From positions 806,001 through 870,000 of the forward strand of contig NZ_LQNT01000009.1 in the NCBI RefSeq assembly GCF_001619585.1: a stretch of DNA of 64,000 bases, in the 5' to 3' direction. Every line of letters begins with the position of its first letter. Positions within the stretch are counted from its first letter, which is position 1. Positions 25,174-33,328 of this stretch are shown in pieces. Below the pieces are notes generated by a model. That model was not told the DNA's origin and ran no database searches. It saw only the letters and a list, made by a program, of their open reading frames with translations. Both the position numbers and the translations under genes were made by a program. The stretch is from Bhargavaea cecembensis (GTDB lineage: Bacteria; Bacillota; Bacilli; Bacillales_A; Planococcaceae).

Positions 25174-26535
25174 TCATTTCCCGCAGCACTTCTTATATTT
25201 CTTCCCGCTCCCGCATGGACACGGGTCGTTCCGTCCGGCCTTCTCCGTGACAGCCTGCTGTCCGGCGCCAGCTGTGCCTGACGCTCCGCCCGACAGTACC
25301 TTCAGCTCCCCGCTTCCTCTTAGCTCGTTCGGCGTGTGGCCACGGTTTTCCCACATCCGGGTCGCGTTCACCATGTCGAAGTACAGGCCGATGAGTTCGT
25401 TCGCCTGCTGATCATCATCAAATACGATACCTTCGTCATCCAGCAGCAGACCCATCGCCTGTGCCGGCGTCGTATTGGAAGCGGCGAGATATTGTGCGTA
25501 GTCGACCCAGTTGATGGCACGAGCCTCCTCGCCCCTAAACAGCTTCCGTTCAGCAAACTTGCGGAATGCAGTAAGCTCAGCTGTTACCTCGTAGTGGTCC
25601 GCATCGACATACAGCATCAGTTTTTCTTTATCCGGCACGTAATACGGCTTGCCGTTCGCCTGCTTTGAGTAATAATCGAACTGCTCTGGGTCCAACAGCT
25701 CTTCGTGGATAAACCGGTCGCCCTTCACGTGGACGAATCCGCGGTCCAGCCACTCCGCCGCGGACGGATCTTTCAGCACCGCAGCGAAGTCAGAGTCCGC
25801 ATGTGCGGTGCCGTTTTGCTGATTGTAGATCTCCCGGACCTTCGTGACCGGAGCAATTCCCCAAAGGTGGGTCAGTGCCAGGATGTAGTCGACTTTTTCC
25901 TGCACATCCTCCTCCAGCTCCGGCCGCGGCATTCCGAGAAGAATTTCTTCTCCCATCTCATACGGCGTGTGGCCACGGTGTGCCCAGCTCCGGATGTGAT
26001 TGTACATATGGGCGGCATAGCGCATCAGGTTTTCGAAGTCGTCCGGATCCAGCTTCTCTGTATCATTCCCGGTCCTCAGTGCGGCGATCAGGTTCTGGAA
26101 CGCATCTCCTGCAGGTTCATTTGCGGCAGACCGAATCCATCCAAGAAGATCCGAGACTTCCCCTTTACTATATCCAAGCCGATCCTTCGCGAATTTCCCC
26201 AGCGCCTGAGACTGTGCCGTCATCTCTACATAGTTGCCATCCCGGTACTGCAGCAGTTCCTCCGCCTCCGGCACATAAAACGCCTTTCCTTTCGTCACTC
26301 CAAAATACAGATCAGCTTCGTTGTCCTGCATGACCGTATCGTGTGCCAGGAACTCGGATTCCGCACGAACGAGACCCATTTCTTCTTCAGAATCCCGAGC
26401 AAGCATCCGCACCTGTTCCGCGCTTACCCTGTCGCCCGTCTGTTCCGTATAGATTTCGGCCACTTTTTCGTAAGGTACCACGCCATATAAATTAGTTGCC
26501 GATACGATATAGTCCATCAACAGTTGCCTGTCCAT
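25174..26535 (-). CDS. SEC-C zinc-finger protein with internal duplication
   Basis: 453 residues. The last 25 residues are a SEC-C/YecA metal-binding motif, GRNDPCPCGSGKKYKKCCGK, the four-Cys/His-type zinc site also found at the C-terminus of SecA. The rest is two copies of an all-helical unit of about 200 residues: YIVSATNLYGVVPYEKVAEIYTEQ and YILALTHLWGIAPVTKVREIYNQQ open the halves, and W-x-HRGHTPYE and W-x-NRGHTPNE close them. The duplicated unit is common in Bacillales SEC-C proteins of unknown function. The ATG at 26535 follows AAGGGGTG. Roles in protein quality control or nucleic acid binding have been proposed for the zinc motif in general. Confidence 0.85.
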   Translation of the reverse strand: MDRQLLMDYIVSATNLYGVVPYEKVAEIYTEQTGDRVSAEQVRMLARDSEEEMGLVRAESEFLAHDTVMQDNEADLYFGVTKGKAFYVPEAEELLQYRDGNYVEMTAQSQALGKFAKDRLGYSKGEVSDLLGWIRSAANEPAGDAFQNLIAALRTGNDTEKLDPDDFENLMRYAAHMYNHIRSWAHRGHTPYEMGEEILLGMPRPELEEDVQEKVDYILALTHLWGIAPVTKVREIYNQQNGTAHADSDFAAVLKDPSAAEWLDRGFVHVKGDRFIHEELLDPEQFDYYSKQANGKPYYVPDKEKLMLYVDADHYEVTAELTAFRKFAERKLFRGEEARAINWVDYAQYLAASNTTPAQAMGLLLDDEGIVFDDDQQANELIGLYFDMVNATRMWENRGHTPNELRGSGELKVLSGGASGTAGAGQQAVTEKAGRNDPCPCGSGKKYKKCCGK

Positions 26536-26664
26536 CCGGCACACCCCTTCCGTCCATTCCAAGTCTCTTCATTATAACGTGAATAACCCGGGCGACTTCA
26601 ATCATTCACTCTGCGCTGCTTCTATGAGAAAATGGAAGAAACCCTGTACGAAAGGAGAGGCCCC

Positions 26665-26829
26665 ATGGACAAGCTTAAGAAAACCAACTCCCGCGGGTTT
26701 TTCCTCGGTGCCCTGATCGGCCTCGTGATCGGCACCGCTTTGGATAGCTTCGCCGTCGGTCTCGGAGTCGCGATCATTTTTGCCATCGTATTCGGGAGTA
26801 ATGGAGACGAACAGGACGAAGACGATTGA
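26665..26829 (+). CDS. Small glycine-rich membrane protein
   Basis: 54 residues: a basic start DKLKKTNSRG, a hydrophobic stretch of some 35 residues (FFLGALIGLVIGTALDSFAVGLGVAIIFAIVFG) long enough for one or two helices with GxxxG-type spacing, and an acidic tail GDEQDEDD. AAGGAG precedes the ATG at 26665 by an ideal distance, which supports it as a real gene. Unknown function; short proteins of this look are common in Bacillales. Confidence 0.6.
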   Translation: MDKLKKTNSRGFFLGALIGLVIGTALDSFAVGLGVAIIFAIVFGSNGDEQDEDD

Positions 26830-26941
26830 ATCGCGGCGCCCCCTTTCATTGTCCACGCCGAGTAGGAACGCAGCCTTCTTCCTATTACGAATCACTGACA
26901 GTTCATAGGAACTCCTTCACGCCTCGGCAACTCACTCGCCA

Positions 26942-26990
26942 TCACATTTTACATCGTCCCCAGCGTCTCCTTTTACACGCTAAAATGTGA
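26942..26990. repeat. Long-spaced perfect inverted repeat
   Basis: TCACATTTTA at 26942-26951 is exactly inverted as TAAAATGTGA at 26981-26990 with a 29-base spacer. It sits between the small membrane gene and the terminator of the polysaccharide locus. No T run adjoins it, so it is not an obvious terminator. Confidence 0.4.
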
Positions 26991-26998
26991 ATCAATCA

Positions 26999-27024
26999 GA
27001 AAAGCCGGCCCTCCTGGCCGGCTT
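26999..27024 (-). terminator. Terminator of the exopolysaccharide gene block
   Basis: AAGCCGGCC and GGCCGGCTT form a 9-bp stem with a five-base loop; the minus strand continues TTCTGATTG. Confidence 0.78.
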
Positions 27025-27050
27025 CCTGTTTGTTCTCAAAATCCCCACCC

Positions 27051-28343
27051 TTACAGCGACCACACCTCGAGCCCGATCTTCCTGAATGCCTCCTTGGGAT
27101 AGAGAGTCTTCAGGTCAAAGACCATCCTGCGTCCGTCCTTCAGCATCGAGCGGATCTCCGGTACAAATCCTGTTCCGCGGAAAGCGTCGTGACCGACGGC
27201 GATGACCACGGCATCCAGGTTCCGCAGGGAATCTTTCTCGGCAAGTTCAAAACCATACTCCCGCCTGACCGCTTCCGGATCGGCGATCGGATCATGAATG
27301 ACCACCTCAAACCCGTATCGCTTGAGCTCCCGGACGAGGTCGGCGACTTTCGTGTTGCGGCTGTCCGGACTGTTCTCCTTGAATGTAAATCCCAATATGC
27401 CGACCCGTGTATCCGTACCGATGCTGCCGTGCACGCGGAGAAGTTCCCGAACCATCTGGTCCGCCACGAACTTGGCAACCCCCTCATTAACCGCCCGGCC
27501 GGCAGGAACGACTAGCGGTGCAAGGCCGAGCAGCTCAGCTTTATAGATGAGGTAATGCGGGTCGACGCCGATGCAGTGTCCGCCGACAAGTCCGGGACTA
27601 AAGTGGAGAAAATTCCACTTTGTACCGGCAGCCTTCAGCACCTCGGCTGTGTCGATCCCCATCCGGTTGAAGATCACCGAAAGCTCGTTCATGAACGCGA
27701 TGTTCACGTCACGCTGTGCATTTTCAATTACCTTGGCGGCTTCGGCCACCCTGATAGACGGTGCTTCGTAAACGCCCGCTTTGACAACCGAACGGTATAC
27801 ATCGCCCACTCTCTTCAGTCCTGCCTTATCGGAAGCAGAAACGATCTTTATGATAGTGGATAACGTATGGACCTTGTCACCCGGGTTGATCCGTTCCGGG
27901 GAATAGCCGACTTTAAAGCCGTCTCCAAGGGTGAGCCCGGAGGTCTCTTCCAGTATCGGAACACCGATTTCCTCCGTCGTCCCTGGATAGACCGTCGACT
28001 CCAGGACTACGATCGCCCCTTTGGACAGATGTTTTCCCACCGTCCGGAAGGCGGATTTGACCGGCTCCAGATTGGGGGTACGATCCGGATGCAGGGGCGT
28101 CGGAACGGTCACGATAAAGAAATTGCATCCCTTCAGTGCTTTTTCATCAGATGTGAGTCGTGCACGGGTTTCCTTTAATGCAGTTCCGCCTACTTCTCCA
28201 GTGACATCGATCCCGTCCCGGTATGCTTTGATTTTTTCCTGGTTCAAATCGAAACCGACAACCTCATAGTGTTTGGCCAATTCAACCGCAAGCGGAAGGC
28301 CGACATAACCCAGCCCGATTACCGCAATCTTGTTTTCTTCCAT
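27051..28343 (-). CDS. UDP-sugar 6-dehydrogenase (nucleotide-sugar dehydrogenase)
   Basis: 430 residues, the size of WecC/WbpA/TviB-type enzymes. The N-terminal Rossmann motif is VIGLGYVGLPLA at residues 7-18, the catalytic Glu lies in VLESTVYPGTTEE, the central helix has NAQRDVNIAFMNELS, and the active cysteine is in VGGHCIGVDPHYL near residue 255. It oxidises the C6 alcohol of a UDP-hexose or UDP-HexNAc to a uronate with two NAD. The sequence resembles the HexNAc dehydrogenases more than UDP-glucose dehydrogenase, but I cannot fix the substrate. It is the last gene of the polysaccharide block and would supply an acidic sugar for the adjacent synthase. AGGAGGGGGG precedes the ATG. Confidence 0.88.
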   Translation of the reverse strand: MEENKIAVIGLGYVGLPLAVELAKHYEVVGFDLNQEKIKAYRDGIDVTGEVGGTALKETRARLTSDEKALKGCNFFIVTVPTPLHPDRTPNLEPVKSAFRTVGKHLSKGAIVVLESTVYPGTTEEIGVPILEETSGLTLGDGFKVGYSPERINPGDKVHTLSTIIKIVSASDKAGLKRVGDVYRSVVKAGVYEAPSIRVAEAAKVIENAQRDVNIAFMNELSVIFNRMGIDTAEVLKAAGTKWNFLHFSPGLVGGHCIGVDPHYLIYKAELLGLAPLVVPAGRAVNEGVAKFVADQMVRELLRVHGSIGTDTRVGILGFTFKENSPDSRNTKVADLVRELKRYGFEVVIHDPIADPEAVRREYGFELAEKDSLRNLDAVVIAVGHDAFRGTGFVPEIRSMLKDGRRMVFDLKTLYPKEAFRKIGLEVWSL

Positions 28344-28358
28344 TTATCCCCCCTCCTT

Positions 28359-29972
28359 TCAAAACCGGTCCGTCAGGGAATCAATTATGTGACTGAACCA
28401 TTCGGTCACTTTGTCTTTCATCTTGTCAAATCCCGAGGGAGCATCCGAATAAAGGACACTGTCACCGCTTGTAATCAGGAGATTCGTGAAGACCGCATCC
28501 ACGATCGTCATTTCCTCATCTTCCGGGACAGGCCCCTCGGGTACTCCTGCCAACTGCAGCCGGTAGCCTTTCTCGAGATCCAGGTCCTTTGTTTGAATCG
28601 TGAAGTCCATCCCTTCATTGACCCGGACATGCAGCACGTTCTCACGTACCTCAAGCCGGACCCGGATGACGTCTTTACCTGACAACTGATGCTTGGAAAT
28701 GAATTTTTCTTCCTGCCTGGCGACAAGTTGCCCCTCTTCAACTGTCAGTTGGACCGTCTCTCCTGTTCTGTCCGCGACACCCAGGGCAGCGCCTTTGCCC
28801 AATGTAGCCTGCACAATGGCATCCGCCGGGAGCGGTTCCTTCAAAAGTGCAGTGACTTCCGCTCCGGGCTCAGACGTCAGGACGGCCTGCTCCCCGCGAA
28901 ATTCCGCGACACCACCCCGGATCGTCCACCGGTCCGCTTTCCCCGGATCACCCGTTTCGAACGACACCGGCACCCCGGCTTCCTCCCTGATTGTCATCAG
29001 CAAGTGGTTTACCGGCCAGTCCGATCCGACTCGGAGCCGGGTAAGGTCCGTGACACTGTCGTCCGAACCGTTAAATAATTCTCCGCTCCTGTTGAAATGG
29101 AGCTTGAAGTAGGTCCGGATCATCTGGTCATTCACCTCTTCGACTGCAGGGTGCATACCATGATACAGAGCGTCCGGGCGCGAGATTGCATACACATCCG
29201 GCAACTCTCCGAACTCCCGGGTATACATCGCCTTCATATGCGCATATTCACCGCTGATCCGTTCCTTCATCTGATCAGCATTTTCCTTCGGAATCCCGTT
29301 TTCATCCCGCTGAAAATCCATCAGCGAATGGTTGGACCTTACAATGTCCATGTCAGCCGACACATCCTCGGCATTCAGTTCACCGATGTAGCCCCCTTCA
29401 CTGTTGAACACATTGATATAGGCAAGGCGGTACCCGTTTGTCCCCATCTCCCAGTAACCGCTATTGATCATTGTTTTTAAATGGCTTGGCTTTAGATAGC
29501 TCCGGTCATCAGAGACCAGATGATTGGCATAGGTGAACAGGGTAGCCTTGTAATTAAGGGCCTCAAGAGCCGGCTGGGCATAGACCACAGTGTCTCTCTG
29601 GCCGTCCTCGAATGACAGGTACAATGCTTTTTCCGGCAAAGGAGAGCCGGACCTGTAAAACTCCTGAACTTGCCTCTGAGATACCGTTTCGAACCCGAGG
29701 CGTTTGAGGGCTGACAGATGGGTGCTCAGCTCATCTTTTGAGACGCTGCTCTCATCGCCTTTCCGGGAGGCTCCCGGATAGCTGATTGCGATAAACCCTT
29801 CATCATTGACCATAGGTGCGTTCGGCTGCTCGTAAGTCTTCATGAGGAACACTTCCTGCACGAGGACATAGGAGAGCAGGGCGATGATGGCTGCCTGGAT
29901 CACCGAACGGATTTTCTTCCTCCGGTTTTCCCGGTCGGGATCGAGCACGGCGAACCTGTGGTTCTTACTCAT
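28359..29972 (-). CDS. Membrane-anchored polysaccharide-deacetylase-like protein, probably inactive
   Basis: 537 residues. A basic cytoplasmic start (DPDRENRRKKIRS) precedes one membrane helix IQAAIIALLSYVLVQEVFLM; the rest faces outside. Residues around 60-350 follow the NodB/PgaB-like deacetylase layout, with FIAISYPG, ELSTHLSALKRLGFETVS and LYLSFEDGQRDT in place of TFDDG. The H-S/T-x-x-H metal motif expected after motif 1 is not present; the aligned region reads WEMGTNGYRLAY. I infer loss of metal binding. A C-terminal beta-rich region of about 180 residues could bind sugar. The ATG at 29972 overlaps the end of the PilZ-glycosyltransferase gene by eight bases, so the two are coupled. Confidence 0.75.
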   Translation of the reverse strand: MSKNHRFAVLDPDRENRRKKIRSVIQAAIIALLSYVLVQEVFLMKTYEQPNAPMVNDEGFIAISYPGASRKGDESSVSKDELSTHLSALKRLGFETVSQRQVQEFYRSGSPLPEKALYLSFEDGQRDTVVYAQPALEALNYKATLFTYANHLVSDDRSYLKPSHLKTMINSGYWEMGTNGYRLAYINVFNSEGGYIGELNAEDVSADMDIVRSNHSLMDFQRDENGIPKENADQMKERISGEYAHMKAMYTREFGELPDVYAISRPDALYHGMHPAVEEVNDQMIRTYFKLHFNRSGELFNGSDDSVTDLTRLRVGSDWPVNHLLMTIREEAGVPVSFETGDPGKADRWTIRGGVAEFRGEQAVLTSEPGAEVTALLKEPLPADAIVQATLGKGAALGVADRTGETVQLTVEEGQLVARQEEKFISKHQLSGKDVIRVRLEVRENVLHVRVNEGMDFTIQTKDLDLEKGYRLQLAGVPEGPVPEDEEMTIVDAVFTNLLITSGDSVLYSDAPSGFDKMKDKVTEWFSHIIDSLTDRF

Positions 29973-31821
29973 CTCCATCCCCTGCCTTCCCGTTCCGCGG
30001 CCATCGTTTCCCGCGCTTTTTCCCGGCGGCAACATCCTGCGGCGTATCTCTCGTCCCCCACGTCGACTTATAGAACGTCACCCAGGCGACTGGCATCTGC
30101 CAGAGCAGGATAAACGTGTAGTAGAGGACGAAGACGAATCCGTAGGCCCAGAGCCTGCTTTTCCTGAAGAATAAGTAAGCGAAGCTCATCAGCATCGCCA
30201 TCAGAGCGAGGCCGACAATGAAAGTGGACGGGAAGAACCCGTGGAAGATTGGAATGTAAACGAAGTTGTAGAGCACAACGATTGGAGCCGCAATCGGAAC
30301 GATGAGCCCGACCAGGAAGAACAGGAACATCAGCGGCTCTTTTTTCCACATGAACGTCAGTGCCCGGAGCGATTCCCTGAGCCATGATCGTTTCCAACGC
30401 ATCTGCTGGCGAAGGAACATCTTCCCCGTTGACGGCACTATGGTCGAGCAGACCGCACTGTCCTGGTAACCGGTCCGATGCGTCTTCAGAATATAGTTCG
30501 TCATACTCCTGTCGTCTCCAAATGTTGCCGGATGCCCGAGGAAACGCTGATTCAGCCATGCGTCGGCATACTGGAGGACCAGGTCCTTCCGGTAGCATGA
30601 CAGCGGTCCTGACAGGCAAGTCACCGCGTCGAAGTATGCTTCTGCCGCTTTCATGATCCGGAATGCAATGTAGTAGCGGACCGTCTGCAGCTTTGACAGG
30701 TAGTTGGTGAACTTATTGGCCACTTCGGTACGGCCGGCCACTCCGCCCATATCAGGGTCCTGGAACGGCTGGACAAGGTTTCGGATGGCATTCGGCTCCA
30801 GGAAGCTGTCGGAGTCGACGAACACAACGAGGTCATGCTTTGCATGTCTCACGCCGCGGATCAGCGCCTCACGTTTACCCGAGTTCTTCTTTAAAGACAT
30901 GAAGGTGACCCGATTCCTCGTCCCGAACCGCTCGCCGTACCGGTGGATCTCGCGAAGTGTCTTTCGGATCTCCGCTGCCGTTCCGTCCGTCGAGCAGTCG
31001 TCGACGATGATAAGCTCCAATTTCCCAGCCGGATACGACTGGTCCAGACAGCTTGCAATGGTCCGGCTTATCCACTGTTCCTCATTAAACACCGGGATGA
31101 TGATTGAAACTCCCGGCTCATACCTGGGATTCAGCGGGACATTCCGATACAGGCTGCCGAACAAATACCTGCTCAAAAGGAATGTTGCGGCGATGATACT
31201 ATACAAGTATAGGAACTGATGGAACCTGAAATAGACGAAGCTCTCGGTACGCATCAGAACAACGAGTGACACAACCAGCATCAGGAGGAATCCGGCTGCA
31301 GGCACGGCGAACCGCCAGCGGTGCCGATCATGATGTTTTTTCAGCGGCCGTTCAAACCGGATGGCGACGTAGAAATCCTCTCCGCCTTCCCCCCTCTTCC
31401 TGAATGTCCTTGCAACTTCCGCTCCGATGTTCACTCTGGACTCGCAGCCTTCCGGCATGACCCCTCCCGGCACTGAAAACCTGAACTTTCCTTTTGTCAG
31501 TTTGGCGAGGTCCCTGCCTTGATCACGGGGAATTCTCATGAGCATCCCCGTATTTGATATTTCCACACATCTAGCATTCATGAACCGGTCCTGATGATCA
31601 TCTGTGCTGAACCTGGCCCGAACCGGAAAGTCCGCCTCATAGCGCTGTCCGCTGTCCTTCCATTCCTGAACGGCATTCGGGTGGAGCTCCGCCGGCATTT
31701 CCTCCCCCATAGGGAATCCCCGCCTGTCCACAGCAATCAGGTTCCCGGGCGGTTCCGGGACATTGGGCAGGAGACTCCTGTCCTCCCTCGGGCGGGCCAG
31801 TATTTCTTGGCCGGTAGCCAT
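29965..31821 (-). CDS. PilZ-like domain fused to hyaluronan-synthase-like family 2 glycosyltransferase
   Basis: 618 residues. Residues 55-160 form a PilZ-like beta-barrel with VEISNTGMLMRIP (compare D/N-x-S-x-x-G) and FYVAIRFERP; the usual RxxxR reads RYEAD. Two membrane helices follow (170-222). The GT2 domain spans about 235-480: VSIIIPVFNEE, VDDCSTDGT, VDSDS, a GDDRSMTNYIL acceptor motif and RQQMRWKRSWLRES, the QxxRW motif. The GDDR-TN and QQxRW pair resembles HasA and NodC. Four to five C-terminal helices form the export channel. It should polymerise and export a polysaccharide, possibly in response to c-di-GMP. GGGGAG precedes the ATG. It is flanked by deacetylase-like genes and a sugar dehydrogenase. 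Confidence 0.87.
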   Translation of the reverse strand: MATGQEILARPREDRSLLPNVPEPPGNLIAVDRRGFPMGEEMPAELHPNAVQEWKDSGQRYEADFPVRARFSTDDHQDRFMNARCVEISNTGMLMRIPRDQGRDLAKLTKGKFRFSVPGGVMPEGCESRVNIGAEVARTFRKRGEGGEDFYVAIRFERPLKKHHDRHRWRFAVPAAGFLLMLVVSLVVLMRTESFVYFRFHQFLYLYSIIAATFLLSRYLFGSLYRNVPLNPRYEPGVSIIIPVFNEEQWISRTIASCLDQSYPAGKLELIIVDDCSTDGTAAEIRKTLREIHRYGERFGTRNRVTFMSLKKNSGKREALIRGVRHAKHDLVVFVDSDSFLEPNAIRNLVQPFQDPDMGGVAGRTEVANKFTNYLSKLQTVRYYIAFRIMKAAEAYFDAVTCLSGPLSCYRKDLVLQYADAWLNQRFLGHPATFGDDRSMTNYILKTHRTGYQDSAVCSTIVPSTGKMFLRQQMRWKRSWLRESLRALTFMWKKEPLMFLFFLVGLIVPIAAPIVVLYNFVYIPIFHGFFPSTFIVGLALMAMLMSFAYLFFRKSRLWAYGFVFVLYYTFILLWQMPVAWVTFYKSTWGTRDTPQDVAAGKKRGKRWPRNGKAGDGDE

Positions 31822-31851
31822 TTCTATCTCCCCACATTTCTTTTTGGTCCC

Positions 31852-33267
31852 TTAAAGCCCGGTCTCGGAGAGAAGCTCTCCGATTGTCTTGAATTCATAA
31901 CCCCTTTCCTTCAACTCCTCCAGTATCTTTGGAAGTACCGAAATCGTGTGCGACTCATCCTGGATATGCATCGTAATGATGCTGCCGGGCTGCACATGGT
32001 CCACGACCCGGTGGTAAACCTCCTGTTCCTTGAGGTTCATGTTCCAGTCAAATGACGTGACATCATACAGCAGGATATAATCCACGCCGGTGGCAGTGAT
32101 TTTCATGGCAGCTTCGTCGTCGAGTTTTCCCTGTGCCGGACGCATATAGTTGGACGGCGTCTCCCGGATCGCTTCCGCAATCACTTCATCTGCCCTGATC
32201 AGGTCTTCCTGCAGATCCCGCAGCGGCATTTCCGTGACCAATTGGTGCGAATATGTGTGACTCGCAATCTCATGCCCTTCCTCCAAGATCAGCCTGGCAA
32301 GCTGCGGATTCGCCTCCACGCCCCTGCCGATCAGGAAGAACGTTGATTTGATGTCGTTCTCCTTCAAAATTTCAAGCACCTTGGAGATTGTCCGGTCACT
32401 CGCCCAGTCATCAAATGTCAGTGCTACGACTTTCTCATCAACAGGGAAGCTTCGGATCACTTTTGGTTTAGACCCTTCGAAGTTTTTGTTGAAAACCAGC
32501 CCGTTTGATTTGTAGTAATCTTCTCTGTAAGAAGTCTCCGCCAGCTCTCCCAGGGCCGTCAGACCGTAACCTTCCTCCTCTGCCATCCGGGCAATCATCG
32601 GAACGGCATCAACTACTGCAGGGTTTGCCGCATTCAGTTGGATGATTGCGCCCCTCACCATGAACCTGTCGATATAGCCGGTGATTTCCACCGCTGTTTT
32701 CATCTCACTGTCCTTAGGGCCGATTGTGTTCATCACCAATTCCAATCCCGCTTCGGCAGCCGCCTGTTCAAAGGTGTCGGAGGTGTCACCGTTCCGCGTC
32801 CTCACATATTTCGGAGTAATTCCCAAGCGTTCGTTGAAAACCTGATTCGCCAATTCCACTTCCCTGTAGGCCTCTTCAAAGTCAAGCCCATTCGGCAGGA
32901 CATTGTTCAGGGTGCCGTTTTCAACCTCATGTCCCCGTTCAAGGATTTCCTTTGCCAATTCGGGATCTTCTGCAACCCTAACTGCCGGAACGAAAAAGGT
33001 GGCCTTCGCGCTTTCCAAATCCAGCGCATCAAGCAACCGCTCCATTGTCTCCCGGTCCGCCATTCCGTTGAAGGTTAGCGCCATCGACTTTTCCGTCGTC
33101 AGGATGATGCGGAGCGGAGGCTTTGTCTCTGCGCTCGGCTCGGGGACTACAACGGCCGGCGGCAAATTCTCTTCTTCCGGCTGCTCCACATCAGCCGGCT
33201 TTTCCTGGCAGCCGGCGAACACCAAGACTGCAAGGAGGCTGATTACAGTACCCACTCTCCATCTCAT
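31852..33267 (-). CDS. Polysaccharide deacetylase lipoprotein with tandem NodB domains
   Basis: 471 residues. The lipoprotein signal LLAVLVFAGC ends at residue 20, followed by an acidic linker. Two deacetylase-like domains follow. The first (about 55-255) has lost the metal site: MALTFNGMADRE instead of TFDD, and ENGTLNNV where HxxxH is expected. The second (about 270-470) is complete: ALTFDDWASDRT, ASHTYSHQLV, MRPAQGKLDDEA and IITMHIQDESHT; W replaces the usual G after TFDD. It should remove N-acetyl groups from surface polysaccharide or peptidoglycan. The ATG at 33267 has GGGAGGTGA upstream. Its second domain is closely similar to the next gene. Confidence 0.88.
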   Translation of the reverse strand: MRWRVGTVISLLAVLVFAGCQEKPADVEQPEEENLPPAVVVPEPSAETKPPLRIILTTEKSMALTFNGMADRETMERLLDALDLESAKATFFVPAVRVAEDPELAKEILERGHEVENGTLNNVLPNGLDFEEAYREVELANQVFNERLGITPKYVRTRNGDTSDTFEQAAAEAGLELVMNTIGPKDSEMKTAVEITGYIDRFMVRGAIIQLNAANPAVVDAVPMIARMAEEEGYGLTALGELAETSYREDYYKSNGLVFNKNFEGSKPKVIRSFPVDEKVVALTFDDWASDRTISKVLEILKENDIKSTFFLIGRGVEANPQLARLILEEGHEIASHTYSHQLVTEMPLRDLQEDLIRADEVIAEAIRETPSNYMRPAQGKLDDEAAMKITATGVDYILLYDVTSFDWNMNLKEQEVYHRVVDHVQPGSIITMHIQDESHTISVLPKILEELKERGYEFKTIGELLSETGL

Positions 33268-33328
33268 GTTTTCGTCACCTCCCAAAATTTGATCATTTAA
33301 TTGGCGGTTACCTTCCATAGTCCAATGC

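Noticed and set aside
27051-28343. Assigning UDP-glucose dehydrogenase (HasB) to complete a hyaluronan pair
   Set aside because: Length and motif spacing fit the HexNAc dehydrogenase group better, so the substrate was left open.
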